This document shows positions 1-6,455 of a stretch of DNA of 11,184 bases, piece after piece. The stretch is from JAKFWF01 sp041745515. Its GTDB lineage: Bacteria; Pseudomonadota; Alphaproteobacteria; Rhizobiales; Hyphomicrobiaceae. The stretch lies in NCBI GenBank assembly GCA_041745515.1, contig JBGTIU010000192.1:1-11184 (forward strand), in the 5' to 3' direction. A model generated the notes under the pieces. It had not been told where the DNA came from. It did no database searches and saw only the letters and a list, made by a program, of their open reading frames with translations. Position 1 is the first letter of the stretch; each line of letters begins with the position of its first letter. The translations under genes were made by a program, and so were the position numbers.

Positions 1-543
1 GACGGCGACCGCCGTTGTCGCGAAGAAGGCGACGAGCATGAAGTCGAGACCGTATTTCCTGGGATCGCCGAGCAATCGCCCGAAGCCGTGACCGAGAGCG
101 GTCGATGCCGTCCAGATCGCACACATCAACAATCCGCCGCCGATCAGATGCGCAGCATCGCGTTGGCCGGATTGATGGTCGCGTATCGCGATCGCCCAGT
201 TGGCATCATAGAGGAAAAACAGCGAACCGTAGGCGCGCAACGGCGCCAGTCCCTCGAACCACGGTCGCAGCGTCGCGCCAAACAGCAGGTAGCGCGCGTT
301 CATTGCGAGCGAGGCGAAGCCGACGCCGATCCAGGAAACCGGATCGGCCCAGATCTGCAATGCCGCGAACTGTGCTGCCCCTGCACAGACGACGGCGCTC
401 ATCACCGTTGCCTCGACCAGGTTGAGACCCGCGACGCCGGCCAGCACGCCGAAGGTCGCGCCGTAAATGACAATGCTGGGCGCCAGCACGAGGGCCGCCC
501 GGGCGCCATGACTGGCGCCACGCAACGTGAAGGGTGGGGACAT
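1..543 (-). CDS. azlC: AzlC family branched-chain amino acid exporter subunit (3' end outside window)
   Basis: Reading the minus strand from the ATG at 543-541 gives 181 codons with no stop to the window edge, so the C-terminus is missing. AzlC is the large inner-membrane subunit that, with the small AzlD, exports branched-chain and related amino acids. The sequence shows the family pattern: a first membrane segment with VIYGATFGVLAG, then a segment with VCAGAAQFAALQIW, then SLAMNARYLLFGATLRPWF, then FFLYDANWAIAIR. These match the GxAQF, N-x-R-[YH]-x-L and D-x-x-[WF]-A elements I know from AzlC proteins. Late residues DPRKYGLDFMLVAFFA are also typical. No clear Shine-Dalgarno precedes the ATG. 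AzlD would be expected just left of the window. The family call is firm; the substrate is inferred. Confidence 0.88.
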   Translation of the reverse strand, partial: MSPPFTLRGASHGARAALVLAPSIVIYGATFGVLAGVAGLNLVEATVMSAVVCAGAAQFAALQIWADPVSWIGVGFASLAMNARYLLFGATLRPWFEGLAPLRAYGSLFFLYDANWAIAIRDHQSGQRDAAHLIGGGLLMCAIWTASTALGHGFGRLLGDPRKYGLDFMLVAFFATTAVAV

Positions 544-552
544 GACGGATCG

Positions 553-573
553 CTGTCGGGACAGTGGGCTGTC
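553..573. promoter_or_regulatory. Three CTGTC/GACAG half-sites upstream of azlC
   Basis: Ten bases upstream of the azlC start there is CTGTC-GG-GACAG-TGGG-CTGTC, which forms two overlapping inverted repeats that share the middle arm. The position suits an operator, since azlC-type genes often have a local regulator, but no regulator gene is visible here. Five-base arms can easily arise by chance, so this is a tentative call. Confidence 0.22.
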
Positions 574-683
574 AAAAATTAAGAGCTGCCAAGCATACCA
601 CCCGGACAGAGCGGAGGGCACCAATTGACGCGCATACCAGCAATTTGCCGGAGGTCCCGGCCCATTGAGAACAGAAATCCAGT

Positions 684-1001
684 TCAATGCTTGTGCGGTT
701 CGGACTTGGCGAAGGCCGCTTTCTGTTCCGGGGTGGCGTCGCGCTGGTGCTTCGACTGCCAATCCTTGTAGGGCATGCCGTAGACGATCTCTCGAGCGGC
801 ATCTTTTGACAGTGTCATGCCTTTCGCGGCGGCGGCGTCCTGATACCAGTTCGACAGGCAGTTGCGGCAGAAGCCGGCAAGGTTCATCAGGTCGATGTTC
901 TGCACGTCTGAGCGTTTACGCAAGTGCTCGACCAGACGCCGGTAGGCGGCGGCCTCGAGTTCGATGCGGGTCTGATCGTCAGGAGGCGTTTTGTCGGTCA
1001 T
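684..1001 (-). CDS. DUF1244 family protein
   Basis: A complete 105-residue soluble protein of the DUF1244 family, small proteins common in Alpha- and Gammaproteobacteria with no settled biochemical role. Recognisable parts are the core GFCRNCLSNWYQ (residues 43-54, with a C45-x2-C48 pair) and the VYGMPYKDWQSKHQRDATPEQ stretch (73-93), which are the conserved blocks of the family. The two cysteines could bind metal or be redox active, but this is not shown. The ATG at 1001 has a good Shine-Dalgarno (AAGGA on the minus strand, 1015-1011) nine bases upstream. It lies 30 bp after the amidohydrolase gene on the same strand, so the two are probably one transcript. Family identity is secure; function is unknown. 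Confidence 0.9.
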   Translation of the reverse strand: MTDKTPPDDQTRIELEAAAYRRLVEHLRKRSDVQNIDLMNLAGFCRNCLSNWYQDAAAAKGMTLSKDAAREIVYGMPYKDWQSKHQRDATPEQKAAFAKSEPHKH

Positions 1002-1031
1002 GGCAGGCGGTCCTTGTAATGCTACATGCGA

Positions 1032-1829
1032 TCATTTGACGTAGGGGCGAACGTCGCGGAATGCGAGATGCAGATCCGGCCGGTCGAGCAATTGCCGCAT
1101 CAATCGAGCAAGGCGCTGCCCCCAGGCTTGCTGGCCAGCCTCGTCGCGAATCAGGTCCTGGCGAACTTCGATCAACGCGTGCGCCAATCCTCGCGTCAAA
1201 GCATGGCGCCACATGGTATCGCCTTCGAGCCCGCCAATATACGGCTGGTTATCGCCGACGATCAAATCACCTTCAGCGAACAGCGCCTTCAGCAGTGGCA
1301 CGGCGAGGCGCGGGTCGCGGTCCCACAACACGCCCGCATGCCATGGCCGGGGCACAGCCTTCCAGCTCTCGGTGAAGCTGTGGATCGACAGGATGGCGGG
1401 GACCGTCCCCGACCTGATGCAATCGTCGAGCACCCGATCGATCGCGCTATGATAGGGGCGATAGTAGAGGTCCACGCGCCTGGCGCGCTCGGCCGCATCC
1501 AGATGTCGGTTGCCCGGCACGATCGCGCCGTCCGACAGTCGCATGATCAGGGTCGGGTCGTCCTCGCCCCGGTTGGGATCGATGAGCAGCCGCGAATAAT
1601 GCGTCAGCACGGCCGGCGCGCCGAGGCTCGCCGCCAAGTGGCGCGTGATCGCCTCGGCGCCGATATCGTAGGCGATGTGCCGCTTCAGCTGCGCTTGCGG
1701 AAGGCCGAGCGTGCCGTAGCCAGGCGGAAACGCGTTACGCGCGTGATCGCACAGCACCACCAGGCCCGCGTCCGCCGAGCCACCCACGACCGAGTAGGTG
1801 TCGGTCGTCTCGCTGTCGATTGTCGCCAC
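1032..1829 (-). CDS. N-formylglutamate amidohydrolase family protein
   Basis: A 265-residue member of the N-formylglutamate amidohydrolase (FGase, PF05013) family, which hydrolyses N-formyl-L-glutamate to formate and glutamate, as HutG does at the end of histidine breakdown. Family blocks seen: LCDHARNAFP (26-35), YDIGAEAITRHLA (54-66), LLIDPNRGEDDPTLI (81-95), SIHSFTESWK (148-157, with the likely metal-binding H150) and LIEVRQDLI (219-227). No hut genes lie nearby, so the true substrate may be another N-acyl amino acid. The frame stays open upstream to an ATG at 1958, but a good promoter (1868-1896) lies inside that extension and homology begins only near GGSADAGLVVLCDHA. I therefore chose the GTG at 1829; its ribosome binding site is weak. 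It probably heads an operon with the DUF1244 gene. Confidence 0.85.
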   Translation of the reverse strand: MATIDSETTDTYSVVGGSADAGLVVLCDHARNAFPPGYGTLGLPQAQLKRHIAYDIGAEAITRHLAASLGAPAVLTHYSRLLIDPNRGEDDPTLIMRLSDGAIVPGNRHLDAAERARRVDLYYRPYHSAIDRVLDDCIRSGTVPAILSIHSFTESWKAVPRPWHAGVLWDRDPRLAVPLLKALFAEGDLIVGDNQPYIGGLEGDTMWRHALTRGLAHALIEVRQDLIRDEAGQQAWGQRLARLMRQLLDRPDLHLAFRDVRPYVK

Positions 1830-1867
1830 GCCGCCCCGCCGCCCCGCCGATCGCCATGTTGCAGGCG

Positions 1868-1896
1868 AGTATAGGTGCGAGGCAGGCGGGTGGCCA
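1868..1896 (-). promoter_or_regulatory. Sigma-70-like promoter of the amidohydrolase-DUF1244 pair
   Basis: On the minus strand there is TGGCCA (1896-1891), a 17-base spacer and TATACT (1873-1868). They match the consensus -35 and -10 at 4/6 and 5/6 positions. Transcription would begin near 1861, about 30 bases before the GTG at 1829, which supports that start over the longer reading. Confidence 0.45.
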
Positions 1897-1990
1897 CTGT
1901 CACAGCCATCCTGCCCGTCGCAAAGGTTGGCAGCATACTCCTGCACCGGCAAGAGCAACTTCGAAGGCTCATTGGTGCAAGGCCACGATG

Positions 1991-2019
1991 TTGCGATAGG
2001 CTCCCGGCCGAACTAATAT
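1991..2019 (+). promoter_or_regulatory. Predicted promoter immediately before the LysE-type gene
   Basis: TTGCGA (1991-1996), a 17-base spacer and TAATAT (2014-2019) match the -35 and -10 boxes at 4/6 each. The implied start of transcription, about 2025-2027, is only two to four bases before the ATG at 2029, so the mRNA would be nearly leaderless. The ATG also lacks a clear Shine-Dalgarno, which agrees with this. Confidence 0.38.
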
Positions 2020-2028
2020 GCGGACAAG

Positions 2029-2661
2029 ATGGAACCGCTGCTCACCTTGGTCACAGTCTTCGCAATCTTCATCCCGGCTTTGCTGCTCCCGGGGCCGGAC
2101 TTTGTCGCCGTTGTGCGATCCTCGATGTCTCATGGCACCCGCGCAGGCCTTTTAACGACGGTCGGTGTTTCTTTGGGACTGTGCTTCTACGCTACGCTCA
2201 GTCTGCTCGGCCTGTCCGCCGTCCTTGTCGAATATCAGTGGCTGACGTGGCTGGTGCGGGTATTGGGCGGCTCTTATCTGATCTATTTGGGTGTTCGCCT
2301 GCTCTGGACGAAGCCGCAGAACATCGACGTAAGCGTCGCAAGCGAGCCATCAAGGACGAATGCGTTGTTGTTCGGGTTTCTTGTGACACTCACGAACCCG
2401 AAAGCAATCGTACTTTTCGCCAGCGTCTTCGCCACGGCTGTCACGCCGTCAACTCCTGGCTGGCTGATGCTCTTGATGATTGCTCTTGTGACAGCCTCTT
2501 CACTCTGCTGGTATTTTTTCGTCTGCCTCTTCATGTCGTCCAGCGCGGTCATCGGACGATTTCAGAAAGCAAATCACACGATCGAAAAGGCGGCGGGTAT
2601 TTGCTTTATCGGGCTCGGCGGTAAGGTCCTGGCAGATGCCAGAAATCCTGTTGCGCCTTAA
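2029..2661 (+). CDS. LysE/RhtB family amino acid exporter
   Basis: A full-length 210-residue inner-membrane protein of the LysE/RhtB translocator family, which exports amino acids such as lysine, homoserine or threonine using the proton gradient. The N-terminal motif ALLLPGPDFVAVVRSSMSHGTRAGL (residues 17-41) is the family signature. Other family elements are the VRVLGGSYLIYLGVRLLW helix (76-93), the LLFGFLVTLTNPKAIVLFASVF block (113-134) and a C-terminal VIGRFQKANHTIEKAAGICFIGLGGKVL segment. About six hydrophobic segments can be counted. The start has no clear ribosome binding site and follows its predicted promoter by only nine bases. Codon use looks somewhat less GC-rich than in the neighbours (for example TTT, ATT, CTC and AAA are common), which may reflect acquisition. 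It is divergent from the amidohydrolase gene. The substrate cannot be told from sequence. Confidence 0.9.
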   Translation: MEPLLTLVTVFAIFIPALLLPGPDFVAVVRSSMSHGTRAGLLTTVGVSLGLCFYATLSLLGLSAVLVEYQWLTWLVRVLGGSYLIYLGVRLLWTKPQNIDVSVASEPSRTNALLFGFLVTLTNPKAIVLFASVFATAVTPSTPGWLMLLMIALVTASSLCWYFFVCLFMSSSAVIGRFQKANHTIEKAAGICFIGLGGKVLADARNPVAP

Positions 2662-2684
2662 GGCATTGCATAGGCGTTTCGTGC

Positions 2685-2699
2685 GTGCCGACACGGCAC
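2685..2699. terminator. Small hairpin between convergent genes
   Basis: GTGCCG-ACA-CGGCAC forms a perfect 6-bp stem with a three-base loop, 24 bases after the LysE-type stop and 61 bases beyond the end of the convergent J-like gene. There is no T-tract on either side, so it would be at best a weak or factor-assisted terminator. Confidence 0.25.
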
Positions 2700-2759
2700 C
2701 CGACGGGCCGCAAGCAGCGTCCGGCAGCATCAGGCCCGCGGTAGACGTTTACCCACCCC

Positions 2760-3257
2760 TCACGCCGCCGGCTTCTGTGTCAGCTCGTGGATGGCGCTGA
2801 TCTCGGCGTAGGCCGCGTCGAGCCTGGCACGTATGGCTCGCAAGTAGGCCAGAACTTCGGGCGGCAATCCTTCAACTGTCATATGCTGCGGATCATAATT
2901 GCGGATGAGGCGTGCGTGCGCCTGCGTCACCGCCTCCATGCTTGCGTTCTTGCCCATTCCGAGCGCCGCGTGACAGCCGAGCTTCTCGAGCGCCTCGGTG
3001 CGGCGTTCCAGTTGATCGGCTTTCGGCAGTCCGGTGAGACGTACCGAGCGAATCGCCGAGCGGGCGAATACCATGATGCCGTTCTCCAGGCATTCGACCT
3101 CGATGAACGCGTCACCGGCGTTGAACACGTCTTTCAGAATCTTGTCGCGCGGCACCAGGACGATCGCGCGCAGGCTCGTGCCATCCGTCATCACGACATC
3201 GACGGTGGCAGGGTCGCTGTTCTGCCGGCGCCATGCGGTTAGGTCGCTCGCTGCCAT
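2760..3257 (-). CDS. J-domain-like protein lacking the HPD motif
   Basis: A 165-residue protein that is clearly a paralogue of the J-domain gene at 3395-3928. Both begin with an approximately 55-residue domain (here residues 19-74: TVDVVMTDGT...FIEVE...RSAIRSVRL) and end with a J-like region (about 92-153: KLGCHAALGMGKNASMEAVTQAHARLIRNYDPQH...LRAIRARLDAAYAEI). In canonical J domains the HPD tripeptide between helices II and III triggers DnaK ATPase. Here the aligned triplet is DPQ (residues 122-124, bases 2886-2894), so stimulation of DnaK is not expected. The reading frame is intact, which suggests a retained non-catalytic role such as binding a partner or the paralogue. The ATG at 3257 has only a weak ribosome binding site. 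No signal peptide or membrane segment is seen. The specific function is unknown. Confidence 0.8.
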   Translation of the reverse strand: MAASDLTAWRRQNSDPATVDVVMTDGTSLRAIVLVPRDKILKDVFNAGDAFIEVECLENGIMVFARSAIRSVRLTGLPKADQLERRTEALEKLGCHAALGMGKNASMEAVTQAHARLIRNYDPQHMTVEGLPPEVLAYLRAIRARLDAAYAEISAIHELTQKPAA

Positions 3258-3394
3258 GTCCGATGCCTGTGGTTGGTGTGCCGGTACGTCCCAGTGACGG
3301 CAGACTTACACCTGAGCGGTTAACGCGGACCCAAACCATTCATTCGCATTTTAGCAGTTCCCGCGCGTGACGGCCAGCGTCGCGCGCCATCAAC

Positions 3395-3928
3395 TCACGC
3401 CCGCGCCGGCGATGTAAAAATCGGCACCGATTGCTGCGCGACAGCCTGCTTGCGCACCTGCTGCGGCGCTTCGAGCGCGGAGAACGCGGCGTTCACTCTT
3501 CGGGCCATCGTCGCCAGATAATCGCGCACTTCCGATGGCAACTCGGCAGAGTTGTAGCGATCAGGATGATAGAGCTTTGCCAGCCGGTGATAGGCGACCT
3601 TGATGTCGTCCCAGCAGGCCGCACCACTGAGCCCCAGGATCGTGTGCGGATCGAAGCCCTCCGTGTCCCGCAATCGCGCGCCGAGGTTGGGGCTCTTGCC
3701 AGGACTGAGCAACCTGACGCTGCGCAGACTGGCCTTGGCGATGAAGTGACGCTCGCCATCGAACGGCTCGAATTCGAGAAACGCTCCTGCGCCGTTCAAA
3801 ACGTCCTGGATCGTCCGGGACATAGGGATCGCGAGACGCCCCTTGAGCACGCGCCCGTCATCGAGCGTCGCTTCCACGGCAACCGCTGTCTGCTCGGGAG
3901 CATTGTCGACCTTGTTGCGTTCGAACAT
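3395..3928 (-). CDS. J-domain protein with N-terminal accessory domain (DnaJ-like co-chaperone)
   Basis: A 177-residue cytosolic protein with a C-terminal J domain at about residues 92-152: FDPHTILGLSGAACWDDIKVAYHRLAKLYHPDRY...ARRVNAAFSAL. The HPD motif is at 121-123 (bases 3560-3568), so it should be able to stimulate a DnaK-type Hsp70. It has no G/F linker, zinc-finger or substrate-binding domain of DnaJ, so it is a class III J protein. The N-terminal domain (about 16-73, AVEATLDDGRVLKGRLAIP...DVLNGAGAFLEFEPF...SLRSVRL) is shared with the paralogue at 2760-3257 and probably gives specificity. The frame is open upstream to 4474, but that part lies opposite the typA GTPase domain. I chose the ATG at 3928, where similarity to the paralogue begins soon after. 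The gene is divergent from typA, 166 bp away. Confidence 0.82.
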   Translation of the reverse strand: MFERNKVDNAPEQTAVAVEATLDDGRVLKGRLAIPMSRTIQDVLNGAGAFLEFEPFDGERHFIAKASLRSVRLLSPGKSPNLGARLRDTEGFDPHTILGLSGAACWDDIKVAYHRLAKLYHPDRYNSAELPSEVRDYLATMARRVNAAFSALEAPQQVRKQAVAQQSVPIFTSPARA

Positions 3929-4094
3929 GGGTACGGCTCTAGCTGCTTCGGAATGGGACAACGCCTGGCGGTAAGGACAGCGACCGCAAGAATCGTGCAC
4001 GGCTGGCGGCATCCCCGGCGGTGTGCTAGGGACCGCGCCATGACGCAGCGCAGCAACCAAACGGCTGCCGCTCGAAACTCTCCCAGGGAAGCCA

Positions 4095-5921
4095 ATGCAA
4101 CTGCGCAACATCGCGATCATCGCGCACGTCGACCATGGAAAAACGACATTGATCGACGTGCTGCTGAGACAGTCGGGGTCGTTTCGCGACAACCAGAAGG
4201 TTGCCGAGCGGGCGATGGATTCGAACGACCTGGAACGCGAGCGCGGCATAACCATTCTGGCGAAGTGCACGTCGCTGGTGTGGAAGGATACCCGCATCAA
4301 CATCGTCGACACGCCGGGCCACGCCGACTTCGGCGGTGAGGTCGAGCGCATCCTAAATATGGTCGATGGCGTGATCGTGCTGGTCGATGCGTCGGAAGGC
4401 CCGCTGCCGCAAACTAAGTTCGTCGTGTCGAAGGCTTTGAAACGGGGCCTGAAGCCGATCGTCGCCATCAACAAGATCGATCGCCCCGATCAGCGCTTCC
4501 AGGATGTGCTGAACGAGGTCTTCGACCTGTTCGCCAATCTCGACGCCAGCGACGAGCAGCTCGACTTCCCGATCCTCTATGGCTCGGGGCGCGAGGGCTG
4601 GATGGCACTGACACCGGAGGGGCCCAAGGTCGACATGGCGCCGTTGTTCGATTTGGTGCTCACGCACGTGCCGCCGCCGACGGTTGAAGAAGGCCCGTTT
4701 CGTCTGCTGGCGACGACGCTCGAAGCCGACCCTTACCTCGGGCGTATTCTGACGGGCCGGATAACCTCCGGCACGATCAGGCCCGGCCAGCAGATCAAGG
4801 CACTGACCCGCGAAGGAAAATTGATCGAGACGGCGCGCGTGACCAAGGTGCTGGCGTTCCGTGGGCTGGAGCGCACCGCGATCGATCTGGGTGAAGCGGG
4901 CGACATTATCGCCATCGCCGGCATCACGGTTGCAACCGTCGCAGACACATTGTGCGACGTTTCCGTCGAGACCCCGATCGCGTCGCAGCCGGTCGACCCG
5001 CCGACATTGTCGATGACGTTCCGGATCAACGACGGGCCGTTCGCCGGGCGCGAGGGCGACAAGGTGCAAAGCCGCGTCATCCGCGATCGTCTGCTGAAGG
5101 AAGCCGAGCGCAACGTCGCCATCCACATCTCCGAGAACACCGACAAGGATGCGTTCGACGTCGCGGGCCGCGGCGAACTCCAGCTCGGCATCCTGATCGA
5201 AACCATGCGCCGCGAAGGCTTCGAACTGACCGTGTCGCGGCCGCAGGTGGTGATGCAGACCGAGCCTGAGACAGGTCAGCGGCTCGAGCCGATCGAAGAG
5301 GTCATCATCGATGTCGACGAACAGCACTCCGGCATCATCGTGCAGAAGCTGTCCGAGCGCAAAGGCGAGCTGCTCGAGATGCGCCCCTCCGGCGGCGGGC
5401 GTCAGCGTCTGGTGTTCAACGTGCCGACGCGCGGTTTGATCGGCTATCAGGGCGAGCTGCTGACCGATACACGCGGTACCGCTGTGATGAACCGGTTGTT
5501 CCATTCCTATGCGCCGCACAAGGGCAACATTCCGGGCCGGCGCAACGGTGTATTGCTGTCGAATGGCGATGGCGAGGCAACGACCTACGCGCTGTTCTAT
5601 CTCGAACCTCGCGGCCCGCTGATGATCGAGCCGCAGGCCAAGGTCTACACCGGCATGATCGTCGGCCAGCACACGCGCGACAACGATCTCGAGGTCAATG
5701 TACGGCAGGGCAAGAAACTGTCGAACGTGCGCGCTGCCGGCAAGGACGACGCGCTGCTGCTGACGCCGCCGATGAAGATGACGCTCGAGCGCGCGATGTC
5801 CTACATCCAGGACGATGAGCTTGTCGAAATCACACCGCGGTCGATCCGGTTGCGCAAGCGCTGGCTTGATCCCAACGAGCGCAAGCGTCATGAACGTGCG
5901 CGCGAGGCCGACGTCGCGTGA
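4095..5921 (+). CDS. typA: Ribosome-associated translational GTPase TypA/BipA
   Basis: A complete 608-residue TypA/BipA, the usual family length. This EF-G-like GTPase binds the 70S ribosome and helps large-subunit assembly and translation under stress and at low temperature. GTPase motifs are all intact: G1 AHVDHGKTT (10-18), G2 RGITI (50-54), G3 DTPGH (72-76) and G4 NKID (126-129). Next come the beta-barrel domain II (about 200-290, ATTLEADPYLGRILTGRI), the EF-G III-like domain (about 305-380, GRGELQLGILIETMRREGFEL), the domain V-like part (about 390-465, PTRGLIGYQGELLTDTRGTAVM) and the TypA-specific C-terminal domain (HSYAPHKGNIPGRRNGVLLSNGDGEATTYALF, then the KKLSNVRAAGKDDALLLTPPMKMTLERAM block). 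The ATG follows AGGGAA (4085-4090) at a short distance. It appears to be a single-gene transcript. Confidence 0.98.
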   Translation: MQLRNIAIIAHVDHGKTTLIDVLLRQSGSFRDNQKVAERAMDSNDLERERGITILAKCTSLVWKDTRINIVDTPGHADFGGEVERILNMVDGVIVLVDASEGPLPQTKFVVSKALKRGLKPIVAINKIDRPDQRFQDVLNEVFDLFANLDASDEQLDFPILYGSGREGWMALTPEGPKVDMAPLFDLVLTHVPPPTVEEGPFRLLATTLEADPYLGRILTGRITSGTIRPGQQIKALTREGKLIETARVTKVLAFRGLERTAIDLGEAGDIIAIAGITVATVADTLCDVSVETPIASQPVDPPTLSMTFRINDGPFAGREGDKVQSRVIRDRLLKEAERNVAIHISENTDKDAFDVAGRGELQLGILIETMRREGFELTVSRPQVVMQTEPETGQRLEPIEEVIIDVDEQHSGIIVQKLSERKGELLEMRPSGGGRQRLVFNVPTRGLIGYQGELLTDTRGTAVMNRLFHSYAPHKGNIPGRRNGVLLSNGDGEATTYALFYLEPRGPLMIEPQAKVYTGMIVGQHTRDNDLEVNVRQGKKLSNVRAAGKDDALLLTPPMKMTLERAMSYIQDDELVEITPRSIRLRKRWLDPNERKRHERAREADVA

Positions 5922-5924
5922 ATG

Positions 5925-5955
5925 AAAAAAGGGGCCTCCCGAAAGAGGGAGGCCC
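5925..5955 (-). terminator. Strong intrinsic terminator hairpin with T-tract on the minus strand
   Basis: GGGCCTCCC (5932-5940), a six-base loop and GGGAGGCCC (5947-5955) form a perfect 9-bp stem. On the minus strand this is followed after one C by TTTTTT (5930-5925), a textbook intrinsic terminator. On the plus strand the hairpin comes 10 bases after the typA stop but is followed by GCAAGTTGACTG, with no T-tract. It may still stop or stabilise the typA message, but its clear polarity is for minus-strand transcription. Confidence 0.75.
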
Positions 5956-5999
5956 GCAAGTTGACTGACAATGAAAGCGCCGAAAGCGCAAGCATTGCC
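5925..5999 (-). ncRNA. Candidate small RNA ending at the typA-proximal terminator
   Basis: On the minus strand, directly before the terminator, there is a second hairpin. It has arms CAATG and CATTG outside and GCGC and GCGC inside, with a three-base symmetric internal loop and a TTTCG apical loop (5969-5997 on the plus strand). A 13-base single-stranded linker joins it to the terminator. A TATCAT box (6010-6005) lies at the right distance to start a transcript of about 75 nt near 5999; its -35 box (CTGGCT, 16-base spacer) is poor. No minus-strand protein gene uses this terminator. The layout of hairpin, linker, hairpin and U-tail is that of many bacterial sRNAs. This is a prediction from structure only, with no family recognised. 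Confidence 0.35.
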
Positions 6000-6455
6000 C
6001 CGCGATGATACACGACTTGTTGCAATAGCCAGTGAGCGATTTTCTTCACCAAGCCATGCGGCAGGAGATTATTTGGCATTTGTTGTATTACTGCTGTTGC
6101 CGTTGATTTTATAACCTCTGCAAAGCGGTATCGATAGACAAACGATCTTGTTATTCGCGCTGATTGCTTCGCATTACTTGGGTTCAAAGACAATGAACAT
6201 TGGCGAAGCATTGAGGCTTTATTTGACCCTCGCCATTTTCTGCCACACTTGCCGATCAAATGCGCTCGGTGACCTTGCGAACTGATCAGACTTGCCGAAA
6301 CGACTGAACAGGCTGCACAAGCGTAGACTGCGGTGGCGTGCCGGCACTAGCTCAGGTTGCGTCAACAAGGGACTTGAGCGCTGCTACGTCGCGCTGGGAC
6401 GTCTGCGATTCGTTAGGTATGCATAGCGGGCTGAACCTCGAATCCGGCAGGCGGC
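5956..6455. other. Gene-free, AT-richer spacer between typA and the helicase
   Basis: About 500 bp with no convincing coding region on either strand. It is visibly less GC-rich than its surroundings, especially 6000-6240. A minus-strand frame (5888-6259) is open, but its translation is low in complexity, matches no family I know and runs through the terminator hairpin and into the typA 3' end. Apart from the small-RNA candidate at its left end I see only short dyads: TGGCGA (6201-6206) with TCGCCA (6230-6235), and the palindrome CTGATCAG (6281-6288). The helicase promoter must lie at the right end, but no good sigma-70 pair was found. Confidence 0.6.

Noticed and set aside
1026..1874. Plus-strand 282-codon frame opposite the amidohydrolase gene
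   Set aside because: Arg/His/Gln-rich antisense translation without motifs; the minus-strand frame holds the complete family signature.
1875..2624. Plus-strand 249-codon frame overlapping the LysE-type gene
   Set aside because: Out-of-frame reading of the exporter; Arg/Cys-rich, with no domain.
3361..3390. CGCGCG inverted arms after the J-domain gene as a terminator
   Set aside because: A low-complexity CG stem with a long, mostly unpaired loop and no T-tract on the minus strand; easily chance in GC-rich DNA.
4012..4034. TGTGCTAGGG sequence as a typA -10 region
   Set aside because: The position is plausible, but I could not find a matching -35 box at a proper distance, so I do not call the promoter.
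3929..4474. N-terminal extension of the J-domain protein to an ATG at 4474
   Set aside because: It would overlap the typA GTPase domain on the opposite strand, and its sequence is Ser/Arg-rich antisense-like. Similarity to the paralogue starts only after the ATG at 3928.
4353..5891. Long minus-strand open frame of about 512 codons opposite typA
   Set aside because: Its translation is rich in Arg, His, Asp and Gln with no domain, as expected for the antisense of a GC-rich gene. typA on the other strand is certain.
5888..6259. Minus-strand 123-codon frame in the typA-helicase gap
   Set aside because: No recognisable family or good ribosome binding site, and it reads through a strong terminator hairpin into the typA 3' end.
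6150..6455. Possible tRNA (GGTTCAA-like stretch at 6180)
   Set aside because: No matching acceptor stem, anticodon arm or complete T-loop could be built around it.
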